Below, piece by piece: positions 43,856 to 56,403 of a DNA stretch of 64,000 nt (positions are counted from its first letter, which is position 1; each line of letters opens with the position of its first letter). Under the pieces are notes generated by a model. The model ran no database searches. It was not told where the DNA came from and saw only the letters and a program-made list of their open reading frames with translations. Made by a program: the position numbers and the translations under genes. Source of the stretch: Spinacia oleracea. Its lineage: Eukaryota; Streptophyta; Magnoliopsida; Caryophyllales; Amaranthaceae. The stretch spans positions 2,914,001-2,978,000 of the forward strand of contig NC_079492.1 in NCBI RefSeq assembly GCF_020520425.1, written 5' to 3'.

Positions 43856-45244
43856 TGACAACACAATAATATACGCATTTTATATGTCATATTAGTCCGT
43901 TGTTTGTCATATTTCTTTCATATTTTGATCTTTAAGTGCTATTATTCGTTATTTTCGATATTTCTCTCCTCGTGTTTGTTTTATTTTTGTTTTGTAGGAA
44001 ATATCTCAAGTTGGTAGACCTCGGAGAAGATGTTGGTAGAGTGAGTACGAATGTACGATGTCTAGGAGCCACCCACGTTTACAAGGTGTTTACACTGTGA
44101 TACAAACAAGAGTTTAAGACAAATACAAGATCACCGGGCAGCCAATATCACGGCGTACCCGTGGCCTACTTTACATCCCACACCCGAGCCGTGGCACTCT
44201 TCTTTCGATCCCGTATTAAACATTTAATGAGCTAATTATTAGAGTTTAATAGCTAGTATATTTCCTATTGTATCGAGGTATAAATACAAGTAGTATAATA
44301 AACCTAAAATCTTCTTCCGTCACTTTTATTGTTTTGACGAGGGACGCTGCTTGTTTTGCGTTTGGAGACTGATCATTATTCACGTTTGATTGAAAGTTTT
44401 GGTTTTTGGAGATTGTTGGCCATTATTGGGAACAAAAGTGCCGTAATCCCTCACATAATCAATTCAAGTATTATTCTTTACTATTTTCCTCTTTCCACTT
44501 TAGTTATTAATTATGTGTTCTTCATTAGTTTATCTTATTTGTTTAATTAATATGTATGAGTAGTTTTCTAATCTAGGGTTAAGTAAACCCTAGTAATGAT
44601 TAATGTATGATCTATTCTTTTAATTCCCCAATTTAATTATTTAATTGTTCTTGCTTAATTGATTGTACAATCTCCAATACTAGATTAGGGATAATTAGTA
44701 TTGTTATTATTCCGTTGTCTTTACCGTAACGGGAGTTGGGTTCTGACGGATTTGAATATTTCAATTAAGGACATGAAATTCTCCACGGGAGTAGGTAGAA
44801 CGGATTGTTAGGAATTTATGGTATTGAATTTAATGTCTCTAATATGCATGATTCCACGGGAGTAGGTCTTGATTGTACATTAGGGAAGCCATTGATACTC
44901 GGGAGAGGTTCATGGTATTATTTAAGGTTTACCTTTACTCGTGAACATTTATTTAATTAGTTTGGGGTAGGAATTTATCTTTACATTGATTATGCTAGTG
45001 GTGATGCTTAACTCTAGGTGTTTTTAATCCTTGATTTTAGTCTTATTATTAATTACGTTCTTAGCTAGAATTAGTTTAATTATCCATTCTAAATCGTTGT
45101 TTGGTTACTCACTTAGTATTAATTCAAGTCAGTTTAGCTAGTTTTTAATACATTAGTCTCTTGGGATTCGACCCTTACTTACCCGACTACATAGTTAGGA
45201 GGTTTAGTTAGGTTATTTTTGATAGGCACGCGACAGCCTTGTCA
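43856..45244 (+). repeat. 5' LTR of the Gypsy element
   Basis: The LTR is 1,389 bp, starts TGACAACACAATA and ends CAGCCTTGTCA. A TATA box lies at 44279-44286. The small 64-residue frame in it (also in the 3' LTR) is not a gene. Confidence 0.95.
44279..44286 (+). promoter_or_regulatory. Gypsy 5' LTR TATA box
   Basis: TATAAATA in the context CGAGGTATAAATACAAG is a strong plant TATA box and should drive the genomic transcript. The same site in the 3' LTR is at 55438-55445. Confidence 0.7.
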
Positions 45245-45249
45245 AATTT

Positions 45250-45267
45250 TGGCGCCGTTGCCGGGGA
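45250..45267 (+). other. Primer binding site (tRNA-Asp)
   Basis: TGGCGCCGTTGCCGGGGA begins 6 bp after the 5' LTR. It is complementary to the 3' end of plant tRNA-Asp(GUC), the usual primer for Athila/Tat elements. Confidence 0.9.
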
Positions 45268-45386
45268 CTAACGGTATTAAATTAGTTATTTTTGATTTAT
45301 TTCTACTAAGTATTTTTGATTTGGTTAGTGGCTTCGGCTATTGCTCCTTGTTTATCTGATATTTTGTTTCCAGTTTCCTTTGTTGC

Positions 45387-48300
45387 ATGCAAACTCGACG
45401 TGCAGGCTCACAGAGTTTGATTCCTATTGATCTTGAAATCGAGGCCACTGCACGCAAGCAAGGGGGTAGAAGGAGACAGAACAAGAACAAGAAGAAGGAT
45501 ACAATGGGTGACGAAGCACCAGCCAAATCTCTCTGGGAATATGGTATACCAGATACAACTACTGGTGTACTTTCTAGTATTGTCAGACCAGCTGTCACTG
45601 CTGCACACTTTGAACTGAAGCCTCAATTTATTCAGTTCATCTCCAATGATTCATTCTCAGGCTCGCCTAATGACTGTCCTGTAAGTCATATTGATAACTT
45701 TCTGGAGAAGTGTGACACTATGAAGATCAACAATGTCACTGATGAGGCCATTAGGCTACGACTTTTCCCTTTTTCTCTGCGGGATAGAGCCAAGGAGTGG
45801 TTGAAAGATGAAGGTACAGGCTCGTTTGATACATGGGATAAATTGGTCAAGGCATTCTTGGTGAAATTTCTGGACCAAGAGAAGACTTCTAGAATGAGAA
45901 ATGAGTTAACCACCTTTCGTCAAGCTGAAGATGAGTCATTGTATGAGTCTTGGAGAAGATTTAAACGTTTGCAAAGGCAATGTCCTCATCACGGGATTCC
46001 AGAGTGGCTCTTAATCCAAGCTTTCTATAATGGGTTGACGCATGAGTATCGGATCTACATTGATGCTGCATCAGGTGGCTCTATCACTGCAAAGGTTCCA
46101 TCTGAAGCTAAGGCATTAATTGAGAAAATGGCAGCTAATGACAACTATCACCCAGGTGGTCGGAACAGTGCTAAAAAGGGAGGTAAATATAATGTTGATG
46201 CTTTAACCATGTTGACCAGTACTGTGCAGGCACTATCTCAAAAGTTTGATCAATTTCAAACTGGGTCATCTACGGTAGCTTCATGTGAAGTATGTGGAAT
46301 ACAAGGACATATTGCTAATGATTGTCAAATCAATAATGCTGGGTTGACAATTGAACAAGCCAATGCTCTTTACAACAACAATAACCAGAGACGGCCATTT
46401 GATCCTTATTCCAATACATACAACGAGGGGTGGAAGCACAATCCTGCATTCTCATACAAGAACACTCAAAATCAGCTTAATCCACCACCACCGCGCAACA
46501 ACTTCAATCAACCTCCAGGTTTTCAAGCTAGACCACCTTTCAACCAGCAATCTTTCAATCAACAGGCCCCTCCACAACCAAAGTCCAATTTGGAAGCTAT
46601 GGTTGAGTCTCTTGCTGCCTCACAACTTAAGCAAGACAAGTATTGGGAAGGGCAGATGAAGCAAAACGATTTCCTTGCTACCTCAATTCAACAAATTCAA
46701 GCTCAGAACAAGCTCATGGAGAGTCAGATAAGTCAACTTGCTCACCAAGTGGGTCAATTCTCAAAGACTCCAGGCCAATTCCCTGGAAATACTGAGCAAC
46801 CACCTAAGGGTCAGATGAATGCTGTGACTTTGAGGAATGGTAGAGTGTTAGAAGACCTTCCACCAAAGGTACCTCAAAAGAAAGTGATTGTGGTAGAAGA
46901 TGAGAAAGATGAATCTGAAAAAATGGTTGAAGAAGAAAAGAAGGAACCTATTATTTCCCCCATTGAGCCATACAAGCCACCTGCTCCTTTTCCACAGAGA
47001 CTAGCACAGGCTAAGCTAGAGAAGAAATATGGGAAGTTCCTTGAGGTACTGAAGAAGCTGCACATCAACATCCCTTTCTTGGATGCTATCTCAGAGATGC
47101 CTTCTTATGCTAAATTCTTAAAAGACATGCTCTCAAATAAGAGGAAGATTGAAGAGAATGCAACTGTTTCATTGACAGCTGAGTGTAGTGCCATTTTGCA
47201 GAACAAGCTTCCAAAGAAGCTAGGAGATCCAGGCAGTTATTCTATTCCTGTCAAGCTTGGTGATATTGAGATCAAGAAAGCATTATGTGATCTTGGGGCA
47301 AGTGTGAGTCTTATGCCCTTGTCAATCTGCAAGAAGCTTAATATGGGTGAATTGAAGCCCACACGCATCTCCCTACAACTGGCGGATAGAACAGTTAAGT
47401 TTCCCCTTGGTATCCTTGAAGATGTTCCACTCCGAGTAGGAAAATTCTTCATTCCATGTGATTTTGTTGTGATGGAAATGGAGGAAGATGCACAGGTTCC
47501 CATCATACTTGGAAGACCCTTTTTGGCCACTGCTGGAGCCATAATTGATATGAAGAATGGGAAGATCACCTTTGAAGTGGGTGACGAGAAGATGGAGTAT
47601 ACACTCACAAACTCCATGGGTTCTCCTTCTATGGGAGAAACTATCTATAGGGTGGATGCTCTTGATGAGGCGATAGAAGCTAAGGCTTTCAGTTTGCAAC
47701 TTGATGATTCGCTACAGACAGTCTTGATGGGCAGTGCAGATGAAGAGGATTGGGAAACTAGGGAGTACAAGAGGCTCTTGGAAGAGACACGAGCTTTAGC
47801 ATCTGAAAATCCTATCAAGGAGGTGTTGAAACCGAGAGAATATAAGGAGAGTTCCACGCCTCCTGAGGTAGAGTTGAAACCCCTTCCCTCTAATTTGAAG
47901 TATGTTTTCTTGGGTTCTAATGATACATACCCTGTTATTGTTAATGCTGAACTTGATGACATTCAGATTGAGCAATTGCTTACTGTTTTGAGAAAATATA
48001 AGAATGTCATTGGGTACACCATTGATGATATTAAGGGGATTAACCCTTCATTTTGCATGCATAAAATCATTCTTGAGGACGATCATGCTTCTTCTATTGA
48101 ACCTCAAAGGAGACTTAATCCTAACATGAGGGATGTAGTCAGGAAAGAAGTTGTTAAATTGCTTGATGCAGGTATAATCTACCCTATCTCAGATAGTAAG
48201 TGGGTTAGCCCGGTGCAAGTAGTTCCAAAAAAAGGAGGTATGACCGTTGTCAAGAATGATAAAGGTGAGAAAATTCCCACTAGAACTGTGACAGGGTGGC

Positions 48301-50774
48301 GCATGTGCATTGATTATAGGAGATTGAATAAAGCCACCCGAAAAGATCATTTCCCCCTCCCATTTATTGATCAGATGTTAGAGAGGTTGGCAAAGCATTC
48401 CTTTTTCTGTTGGTTAGATGGATATTCAGGCTTTCTCCAAATTCCTATCCATCCTAACGATCAGGAAAAGACTACTTTCACATGCCCTTATGGTACTTAT
48501 GCTTATCGTAGGATGCCATTTGGATTATGTAATGCTCCCGCCACCTTTCAAAGATGCATGATGGCAATTTTCTCAGGTCTTATTGAGAACTCTATGGAAG
48601 TATTTATGGATGACTTCTCTGTCTATGGAACATCTTTTGATGTTTGTCTAGATAATTTGGAAAAGGTGCTCCATAGATGTCAAGAAGTCAATCTAGTTCT
48701 CAATTGGGAAAAGTGCCATTTCATGGTACAACAGGGAGTCGTTTTAGGTCATGTTGTTTCTCATAGGGGCATCGAAGTTGATAGAGCAAAGATAGAGGTC
48801 ATTGAGCGCTTACCACCTCCCAACTCCGTAAAAGGGGTAAGGAGTTTCCTTGGTCATGCGGGCTTTTATCGTCGTTTTATCAAGGACTTTTCAAAAATTG
48901 CTCGGCCTCTAACCGAACTCTTATGCAGAGATGTCCCCTTTGTTTTTACTGATGCTTGCACTGAGGCTTTTGACAGGTTAAAGCAAGCTCTCATATCTTC
49001 CCCTATCATTCAGTCACCTGACTGGAATCTTCCATTTGAGATCATGTGTGATGCCAGTGACTATGCAGTGGGGGCAGTGTTGGGCCAGAGGAAGCATGGC
49101 AAGCTACATGCAATCTACTATACGAGCAAGACTCTTGCTCCAGCACAAATGAACTATGCCACAACAGAGAAAGAGTTATTAGCAGTGGTGTATGCTATGG
49201 AGAAGTTTCGGTCCTATCTGGTTGGATCGAAGGTGATAGTTCACACGGATCACGCAGCACTGAAGTACTTGATGAGTAAGAAAGATGCTAAGCCTCGTTT
49301 GATTCGTTGGATTTTGCTACTCCAAGAATTTGACTTGGAAATTAGGGACAAGAAGGGAGCCGAAAATGTTGTTGCTGATCATCTCTCCCGACTTGTCCTT
49401 GAGGGTGAAAGTGACGAGGATCTCCCTATTGATGATTCATTTCCTGATGAGAAACTCCTAGTTATAGCTACTACAGAGATCCCATGGTATGCTGATATAG
49501 CCAATTATCTGGCTTGTGGTACTATTCCTCACGGTTATTCATCACAGCAAAAGAAAAAATTCTTTAAGGAGGTGAGAAGACATTTCTGGGACGACCCTTT
49601 TCTTTATAAGTCTTGTGCAGATGGGGTGATTCGAAGGTGCATTCCAGAAAATGAGGTACCATCTATTATTTCACATTGTCATGAATTACCTTGTGGAGGA
49701 CATGCTGGTACTACTAAGACTTCTGCGAAGATTCTACAGTGTGGTTTTCATTGGCCAAGCCTTTTCAAAGATGTTCATCAACATGTCAAGTCTTGTGATC
49801 GTTGTCAACGAACTGGTAACATCTCTAAGAGGAATGAAATGCCTCTTAATAATATTCTCGAGGTTGAACTGTTTGATGTGTGGGGAATTGATTTTATGGG
49901 ACCGTTCCCTTCTTCCTATGGGAACAAGTATATCTTGGTTGCTGTGGATTATGTCTCGAAATGGGTTGAAGCGATAGCTACTCCAACCAACGATGCTCGT
50001 GTGGTAAGCAAGTTCTTTAAGAAAACTATTTTTCCTCGATTTGGCATACCACGAGTGTTGATTAGTGACGGAGGCCAGCATTTCTTGGAAAATCGGTTTG
50101 AGGCGATGCTTAACAAATATGGAGTACATCATCGTGTGGGGTTATCATACCACCCACAAACTAGTGGTCAAGTAGAAATTTCTAACCGGGAAATCAAAAC
50201 CATCTTGGAAAAGACGGTTGCGAGAACAAGGAAAGATTGGTCTGCGAAAATTGATGATGCACTTTGGGCGTACAGGACTGCTTTTAAAACGCCTATTGGT
50301 ACGACTCCATATAGACTTGTGTATGGTAAGGCTTGTCATCTTCCTGTTGAGTTGGAACACCGTGCGTTTTGGGCTATCAAAGCTCTTAATTTTGACTCTC
50401 AAGCAGCAGGCGAGAAAAGACTCCTACAACTTAATGAGCTAGATGAGCTTCGACTAGATGCTTATGAAAGTTCAAGGTTGTACAAGGAGAAAACGAAAAG
50501 ATGGCATGACAAGCATATTTTGAGAAGAGAGTTTAAGGAAGGCGACTTAGTTCTCCTCTTTAACTCTAGATTAAAACTTTTTCCTGGCAAACTTCGCTCT
50601 AGATGGTCGGGACCGTTCCGAGTCAGTAAGGTTTTCCCTTATGGTTCAATAGAGCTCTGGAACAGACAAAACGGAACTTTTAAGGTGAACGGTCAAAGAG
50701 TGAAACACTACAGAGTTGGAGACCCTATTGACGAGAGTGTTGACATCACACTTTCCGAACCTTCACCGGAATGA
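45387..50774 (+). CDS. Gypsy gag-pol polyprotein, intact
   Basis: This 1,795-aa single frame starts with ATG and encodes all retrotransposon enzymes. Gag is about residues 60-250 ([20 protein letters not shown]). A CCHC zinc knuckle lies near 300-313 ([14 protein letters not shown]). The aspartic protease is near 634 ([19 protein letters not shown]). Reverse transcriptase has [34 protein letters not shown] and the active site VFMDDF near 1071. RNase H starts near 1220 ([13 protein letters not shown]). Integrase has an HHCC finger ([19 protein letters not shown], about 1430-1465) and a DDE core (IDFMGPF near 1501, SDGGQHF near 1560, [11 protein letters not shown] near 1594). The C-terminal part is basic. 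There is no stop or frameshift. The polymerase box is F-M-D-D, as is common in this lineage. Confidence 0.97.
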   Translation: MQTRRAGSQSLIPIDLEIEATARKQGGRRRQNKNKKKDTMGDEAPAKSLWEYGIPDTTTGVLSSIVRPAVTAAHFELKPQFIQFISNDSFSGSPNDCPVSHIDNFLEKCDTMKINNVTDEAIRLRLFPFSLRDRAKEWLKDEGTGSFDTWDKLVKAFLVKFLDQEKTSRMRNELTTFRQAEDESLYESWRRFKRLQRQCPHHGIPEWLLIQAFYNGLTHEYRIYIDAASGGSITAKVPSEAKALIEKMAANDNYHPGGRNSAKKGGKYNVDALTMLTSTVQALSQKFDQFQTGSSTVASCEVCGIQGHIANDCQINNAGLTIEQANALYNNNNQRRPFDPYSNTYNEGWKHNPAFSYKNTQNQLNPPPPRNNFNQPPGFQARPPFNQQSFNQQAPPQPKSNLEAMVESLAASQLKQDKYWEGQMKQNDFLATSIQQIQAQNKLMESQISQLAHQVGQFSKTPGQFPGNTEQPPKGQMNAVTLRNGRVLEDLPPKVPQKKVIVVEDEKDESEKMVEEEKKEPIISPIEPYKPPAPFPQRLAQAKLEKKYGKFLEVLKKLHINIPFLDAISEMPSYAKFLKDMLSNKRKIEENATVSLTAECSAILQNKLPKKLGDPGSYSIPVKLGDIEIKKALCDLGASVSLMPLSICKKLNMGELKPTRISLQLADRTVKFPLGILEDVPLRVGKFFIPCDFVVMEMEEDAQVPIILGRPFLATAGAIIDMKNGKITFEVGDEKMEYTLTNSMGSPSMGETIYRVDALDEAIEAKAFSLQLDDSLQTVLMGSADEEDWETREYKRLLEETRALASENPIKEVLKPREYKESSTPPEVELKPLPSNLKYVFLGSNDTYPVIVNAELDDIQIEQLLTVLRKYKNVIGYTIDDIKGINPSFCMHKIILEDDHASSIEPQRRLNPNMRDVVRKEVVKLLDAGIIYPISDSKWVSPVQVVPKKGGMTVVKNDKGEKIPTRTVTGWRMCIDYRRLNKATRKDHFPLPFIDQMLERLAKHSFFCWLDGYSGFLQIPIHPNDQEKTTFTCPYGTYAYRRMPFGLCNAPATFQRCMMAIFSGLIENSMEVFMDDFSVYGTSFDVCLDNLEKVLHRCQEVNLVLNWEKCHFMVQQGVVLGHVVSHRGIEVDRAKIEVIERLPPPNSVKGVRSFLGHAGFYRRFIKDFSKIARPLTELLCRDVPFVFTDACTEAFDRLKQALISSPIIQSPDWNLPFEIMCDASDYAVGAVLGQRKHGKLHAIYYTSKTLAPAQMNYATTEKELLAVVYAMEKFRSYLVGSKVIVHTDHAALKYLMSKKDAKPRLIRWILLLQEFDLEIRDKKGAENVVADHLSRLVLEGESDEDLPIDDSFPDEKLLVIATTEIPWYADIANYLACGTIPHGYSSQQKKKFFKEVRRHFWDDPFLYKSCADGVIRRCIPENEVPSIISHCHELPCGGHAGTTKTSAKILQCGFHWPSLFKDVHQHVKSCDRCQRTGNISKRNEMPLNNILEVELFDVWGIDFMGPFPSSYGNKYILVAVDYVSKWVEAIATPTNDARVVSKFFKKTIFPRFGIPRVLISDGGQHFLENRFEAMLNKYGVHHRVGLSYHPQTSGQVEISNREIKTILEKTVARTRKDWSAKIDDALWAYRTAFKTPIGTTPYRLVYGKACHLPVELEHRAFWAIKALNFDSQAAGEKRLLQLNELDELRLDAYESSRLYKEKTKRWHDKHILRREFKEGDLVLLFNSRLKLFPGKLRSRWSGPFRVSKVFPYGSIELWNRQNGTFKVNGQRVKHYRVGDPIDESVDITLSEPSPE

Positions 50775-52060
50775 GTTATAAAGGAGGTCGAGCTTATGAC
50801 CTTATAAACAAGCGCTTTTGGGAGGCAACCCAACTTGTTCTAATTAGCTTCTTTTCTTCTTTTACTTATTTATTGTTTTTTCTACTTCTTGCATAAAAAA
50901 AAAAAAAAAAAAAAAAAAAACCTTAAAATTAATTATTAGGATTACTTTAGTTAGTTTACTTTCGTTATTTATTTTTATCACCAGTATGATTAGGAATGTA
51001 GTTTGTCATTTACTAGGAGTATTCACTGTCATCTTTTTATATTTCTTTCTTTTATTATTAGGATGATTAGGATGTAGTTTCGTCATTTACTAGGAGCATT
51101 TACTGGCATTTCTTTTCTTTAATTCTTCCTTTCTGTTTATTTTCTCTTCTTGTTTGTGCGTTTTTGTTGTTGCAGGTGATAACTGTTGAGGCTTGAAGAC
51201 TCCCCACGCAGAATATCCCACACCAAGGTCGTGGGTAGCAGCTCCAGACACGGGCTTTCCGTGAGCTCTCAACAAAAGTAGCGAAAGAAGCAGTACAACT
51301 CACTGTGGTGCCGCGGCCCGAAGCCTCTCGCCACTGGGTGGCTGTGATCCTAACTGGTGTTTGATGGTATTAAAGAAAAGAAAAAGAGAGAGATTAAGAG
51401 AAAATTACAGCAAAGTTCGCGGACTCACCTGGCATAGTGATACAAGCCCCGGTCTGACTGCGGCCCGTCGTCTATCCGAAACTAAAGGGAGGATCCTAAT
51501 ATCATTCTACCTCTTAGAGTCCCTGTTCCCTTCAAGTTTTATCCCTCCTTTAAAGATATCTTGATTTCTAGACCTTAAAAATCCGCACTAGAACCGACAT
51601 TGCTCTCGCAGAATATTCCAGCACTGTAGCATTCTGATTTCACCCCTAATCCAGACCAATTGAAAGAATTCGAACCCCAGGTCTTGAATTCCCTGTTCAA
51701 TTGGCAAGAATTGGCTGGAGTATTTGTGCCTTATTTGGTTTTCTTTGATCAATTTCTACTTTTCTGGCTGAGAACCAATATTATTGGTGCGGTTTATAGC
51801 ATAAATTTGAGATGTTTGAGAAGAATATTCGGAGGGAGCTGTAAATAATTTTAATTTCGACGCAAAATCAAAGTGGGTTTTGTGGGTTGAACATCTGGGT
51901 AAAAGCACAGTATTTGGGTACCTTAGTTCTGAGTTATAGACTTCTGAATATTTTCTCTCTAATTGTAAGGTATCACCCAAGTTGGTGGGGGCGTGTGAAG
52001 GTTGTTCAAGAAATTGGTGTTTTGACTTTTGATTATTGTGATTCATTGAGTATTATATTG
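50775..52060 (+). other. Gypsy spacer between gag-pol and the 3' ORF
   Basis: This 1.3-kb spacer has no long frame. CGCTTTTGGGAGGCAACCCA follows pol at 50812-50831, a block I recognise from other Athila/Tat elements. A run of about 25 A residues lies near 50896-50920. A leader or intron for a subgenomic transcript of the next ORF could lie here, but nothing proves it. Confidence 0.55.
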
Positions 52061-53332
52061 ATGGCTCCGTCTAAGCAAAAACTAACCCTTGCATCTTCAA
52101 GTTCTAGGGTGAAGAAAATTGCCAAGGGTAAGAGCTCCGTTTCTAAGGCTACATCTTATGTTGCTAAAGGTAAAGTATCAACCCCATCATCAAGTGAAAA
52201 GGAACAAGTGGTAATTAATTACTACGATATTAAATTTGTGGATGATGAACATAAGAAGAAGTATGAGAGATTGTTTCTGAGAGGAGTAACTACTACTCGT
52301 TACTGTGACATTGATGTCATAAATTCCTTGCATATTGAAGATGATATTAATTGGTTATTCTCTAATGTTGGTTGGGGTAAATTTCTCATGAATAAATACC
52401 CAACATATAAGAGAGTTACATTGGAATTTTTGAGCTCCTTAAAGGCAGTTACGTATGCGGATTCACGTTGTGGTGATGGCATGATCACTTTCCAGATGTA
52501 CAACGAGACACACACATGGACTGTAGCAAAATTTAATGAAGTTCTCGGTTTACCCACTACTGGACCCCGACTGACACCTAAGCATTGGTCTGCTGTACCT
52601 CTTTGGCGAATTTTAACTGGTGAAAATGACTATGACTCGAAGGAGAGCTCGATAACTTCAGTTCGTCACCCAGCTCTACGGTATATCCTTAAGGTATTCG
52701 CGAGTACCATCTTTGGCCGAAAAGAATGGGGTAAGGTTCGCAAGGCAGAATTATATATGCTCCATCATATGCTTCATGCTCAACCCATCGATGCAGGTGC
52801 TTTCTTAGTACGACAAATGCAAACTTTGGCAAACACGACCACCGGTGGAGGAGTCTTTGTGCAAGGGGGACTCATAACCCCAATTGCGCTTTACTTGGGT
52901 CATGCGTCTCTACTTAAGAGAGATGGGGCTATTGACGGTCAGGATGCTGTAGACGTTCCTTCGAGCTGGTTAAAAAAGAAAGAGGGTACTACTATTTGGT
53001 GTATAAAAAACGTTGAGGATGAACTTCCTTCCCAGGAGGACATGTCTTTACGTAATGCGGCTAATTGGTCTTTTGATGACACCCAACCAAGCGTTCGAGT
53101 ACCTATTCTTCCCGAGTCGTTGGTCATACCTAGCACTACTGAGGGTGCTAGCTCCTCCTCTAGCTCGATCGAGAGAGCACTTGCAAAACTCCAAGGATCA
53201 GTTGACACAATCATGCAGGAGCAATGCACTATTAAGGAAGACATCTCATCCATGTTCGCACTCTTGGAGAATTTAAACACTTGGATGAAGTCACAAGGGT
53301 TTCCAAACCCTTCTCTTACCCCTCCTCAGTGA
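52061..53332 (+). CDS. Post-pol ORF of the Athila-type element (env position)
   Basis: This intact 423-aa ORF starts with ATG GCT CCG. The frame is open upstream to 51887, but without an ATG. The N-terminus is basic and Ser-rich (residues 1-45). The centre (about 50-300) carries WLFSNVGWGKFLMNKYPTY, WTVAKFNEVLGLPTTGPRLT, ELYMLHHMLHAQPIDAGAFL and LITPIALYLGH, resembling the plant-specific Athila ORF1/'putative plant transposon protein' family. A Ser run and a coiled coil (about 370-413, IERALAKLQGSVDTIMQEQ) end it. I see no signal peptide, transmembrane span or furin-like site, so despite its position it does not look like a membrane fusion glycoprotein. Its function is unknown. Confidence 0.85.
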   Translation: MAPSKQKLTLASSSSRVKKIAKGKSSVSKATSYVAKGKVSTPSSSEKEQVVINYYDIKFVDDEHKKKYERLFLRGVTTTRYCDIDVINSLHIEDDINWLFSNVGWGKFLMNKYPTYKRVTLEFLSSLKAVTYADSRCGDGMITFQMYNETHTWTVAKFNEVLGLPTTGPRLTPKHWSAVPLWRILTGENDYDSKESSITSVRHPALRYILKVFASTIFGRKEWGKVRKAELYMLHHMLHAQPIDAGAFLVRQMQTLANTTTGGGVFVQGGLITPIALYLGHASLLKRDGAIDGQDAVDVPSSWLKKKEGTTIWCIKNVEDELPSQEDMSLRNAANWSFDDTQPSVRVPILPESLVIPSTTEGASSSSSSIERALAKLQGSVDTIMQEQCTIKEDISSMFALLENLNTWMKSQGFPNPSLTPPQ

Positions 53333-54219
53333 GGCTTTGTGAGTACCTTTCCCCTTTTACTTACGTTTATGCTTTACTTTTGCACTGCGGACATTGCAAC
53401 ATTTAAGTGTGGGGGAGGGTACCAATATGTACATATTAGTTTTTGTGTTTATTTTACTATTTTATTTGTTAGTTTGTTTTTTTTAGAGTCTTAGAGTCCA
53501 AAAATAATGATCATTCCAAACCGATTCATGGAACAAGTAAATTTAAAAGAATATAAATGTTTTTCTATGTTTTTGTCGTGAGTTGATTGACATTGATATG
53601 AGTAATTCGGTAAGATGAGTAAATCCTTTCTTGGCAATGGTTTGTGGTAAGAATTATCTTCCGGGCCCCGACTCGACTGATGCATGTATCTTGAGTAACT
53701 GGTGAGATCTTTGAGCCATATAGACTGACACATTCAAATCAGTCTCTATTTTTCATGTGTGATTAGATATTTTTCCTCTTTTGTGGTACGATTCTTGGAC
53801 TTGCCTTGGTACTATTCGAGACTTTGTGATACACGTGCGGGGGGATGACTGGAGATTCCTTTAGTTAGCTAGAGCTTCAGATTTTAGGAATAGGTTTGCT
53901 CAAGCAAATTATCTTTTTTTTTTATTTTACATTCTCCCCTAGGATGAACCATGTTGAGCTTTAATCCCATTTCTTGACGCCCTACATTACATGCCTTAGA
54001 GCCTTTTCTTAGGTTTTGTTCGGGTTTTTGCGGAGTAATGCTACCATTGTGTATGATTTTTATGGAGGTATGGAGATTGTGATATGAAAGAAAAGTTCTG
54101 TAATTCGTTGCTCAAATAAAGTTCTATTTTATTGAAGAAAAAAAAAAAAGAGTTCGAGAAATAAATCATTTCAAATTTCTCGAAGCAAAAAAAAAAAAAA
54201 AAAAAAAGAGAAAAAAGAG

Positions 54220-54262
<43 letters not shown>

Positions 54263-55000
54263 GTCGTGAATAAATAAAGGGTCGTTTTGGTTGTTTAGAA
54301 GTAAGAAGGGAGGAAATTGAACCTAAAATTTGGAATTTGTAGTGTTGATCGGAGTATAATTTATTTTCCTTGTTAGGAAATGAGCACCACATTCCCAAAT
54401 GACATCGTCTCACCCTATTTTAACCAAGCCTACCCTTTTTGAGGAACTCATGATCCCCGTGTATGTATCACCCAATAAGTGGAGAAAGACGAGAGGCAAG
54501 TCTAAAGATGAAGACTACATAGAGTCGACGTGCTTGAACGATAAATAGGTTGAGTGATAATTCCACTACCTTTTAAACACATGAGAGACACTATTTGTTT
54601 TCTTTTGCACAACTAAAGTGAGAAGTTACATGCGTATGACTGAGTTAGGGGAAGGAAGCGGTAAGACTGGTTGGTCGTTGAAGGGTGTCATCAATTTACT
54701 GTTTCATTTGATGTTCGTTGATTTGTGACATTTAACATAGTTCTTAAAACAAATGATTTCATGTTTTCAAATTTGTTACTTGATTTCATCTATTGGTTTG
54801 GGTGTTCACTATTTGGCTTTGTAGGTATGCCTTCTGAAAACCTTCACGAGACCTTACTCGTCCACTAGGGTAGCTTAGGGGTTTAAAGGGCTTGTTGCAC
54901 ATGCTAAGTGCAATCGTGATTCCTACGACAGTGAGTTAGGATTTTATTGCTTTATTAGTGTAGTTTTTAGTTTTGTTTACTCGAGGACGAGCAAAGGTTA
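53333..55000 (+). other. Gypsy 3' non-coding region
   Basis: The region has no gene. GTGTGGGGGAGGG at 53408-53420 is a second polypurine-like tract 1.6 kb before the real one. A long A-rich run (with scattered G) spans 54187-54259. Confidence 0.6.
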
Positions 55001-55014
55001 AGTATGGGGGAATT
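55001..55014 (+). other. Gypsy polypurine tract
   Basis: AGTATGGGGGAATT lies immediately before the 3' LTR and would prime plus-strand DNA synthesis. Confidence 0.85.
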
Positions 55015-56403
55015 TGACAACACAATAATATACGCATTTTATATGTCATATTAGTCCGTTGTTTGTCATATTTCTTTCATATTTTGATCTTTAAGTGCTA
55101 TTATTCGTTATTTTCGATATTTCTCTCCTCGTGTTTGTTTTATTTTTGTTTTGTAGGAAATATCTCAAGTTGGTAGACCTCGGAGAAGATGTTGGTAGAG
55201 TGAGTACGAATGTACGATGTCTAGGAGCCACCCACGTTTACAAGGTGTTTACACTGTGATACAAACAAGAGTTTAAGACAAATACAAGATCACCGGGCAG
55301 CCAATATCACGGCGTACCCGTGGCCTACTTTACATCCCACACCCGAGCCGTGGCACTCTTCTTTCGATCCCGTATTAAACATTTAATGAGCTAATTATTA
55401 GAGTTTAATAGCTAGTATATTTCCTATTGTATCGAGGTATAAATACAAGTAGTATAATAAACCTAAAATCTTCTTCCGTCACTTTTATTGTTTTGACGAG
55501 GGACGCTGCTTGTTTTGCGTTTGGAGACTGATCATTATTCACGTTTGATTGAAAGTTTTGGTTTTTGGAGATTGTTGGCCATTATTGGGAACAAAAGTGC
55601 CGTAATCCCTCACATAATCAATTCAAGTATTATTCTTTACTATTTTCCTCTTTCCACTTTAGTTATTAATTATGTGTTCTTCATTAGTTTATCTTATTTG
55701 TTTAATTAATATGTATGAGTAGTTTTCTAATCTAGGGTTAAGTAAACCCTAGTAATGATTAATGTATGATCTATTCTTTTAATTCCCCAATTTAATTATT
55801 TAATTGTTCTTGCTTAATTGATTGTACAATCTCCAATACTAGATTAGGGATAATTAGTATTGTTATTATTCCGTTGTCTTTACCGTAACGGGAGTTGGGT
55901 TCTGACGGATTTGAATATTTCAATTAAGGACATGAAATTCTCCACGGGAGTAGGTAGAACGGATTGTTAGGAATTTATGGTATTGAATTTAATGTCTCTA
56001 ATATGCATGATTCCACGGGAGTAGGTCTTGATTGTACATTAGGGAAGCCATTGATACTCGGGAGAGGTTCATGGTATTATTTAAGGTTTACCTTTACTCG
56101 TGAACATTTATTTAATTAGTTTGGGGTAGGAATTTATCTTTACATTGATTATGCTAGTGGTGATGCTTAACTCTAGGTGTTTTTAATCCTTGATTTTAGT
56201 CTTATTATTAATTACGTTCTTAGCTAGAATTAGTTTAATTATCCATTCTAAATCGTTGTTTGGTTACTCACTTAGTATTAATTCAAGTCAGTTTAGCTAG
56301 TTTTTAATACATTAGTCTCTTGGGATTCGACCCTTACTTACCCGACTACATAGTTAGGAGGTTTAGTTAGGTTATTTTTGATAGGCACGCGACAGCCTTG
56401 TCA
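55015..56403 (+). repeat. 3' LTR of the Gypsy element
   Basis: The LTR is 1,389 bp, the same length as the 5' LTR, and reads identically in the stretches compared. The ATTCA duplication follows at 56404-56408. Confidence 0.95.

Larger units (their letters stand above)
43856..56403 (+). mobile_element. Complete Athila-type Ty3/Gypsy retrotransposon
   Basis: The element is 12,548 bp with two 1,389-bp LTRs (TGACAA...TTGTCA), ATTCA duplications at 43851-43855 and 56404-56408, a tRNA-Asp primer binding site, gag-pol in one frame, a separate ORF in the env position and a polypurine tract. I saw no difference between the LTRs on reading them in parallel, implying a very recent insertion. The gag type, single gag-pol frame and extra 3' ORF place it in the Athila lineage. 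Confidence 0.95.

Noticed and set aside
44356-44550. 64-residue ORF present in both Gypsy LTRs
   Set aside because: It is identical in the two LTRs only because the LTRs are identical. It has no domain and lies between the TATA box and the primer site.
45250-45267. Match to the end of a tRNA-Asp gene
   Set aside because: Only 18 bases match and they are in antisense. It is the retrotransposon primer binding site, not a tRNA gene.
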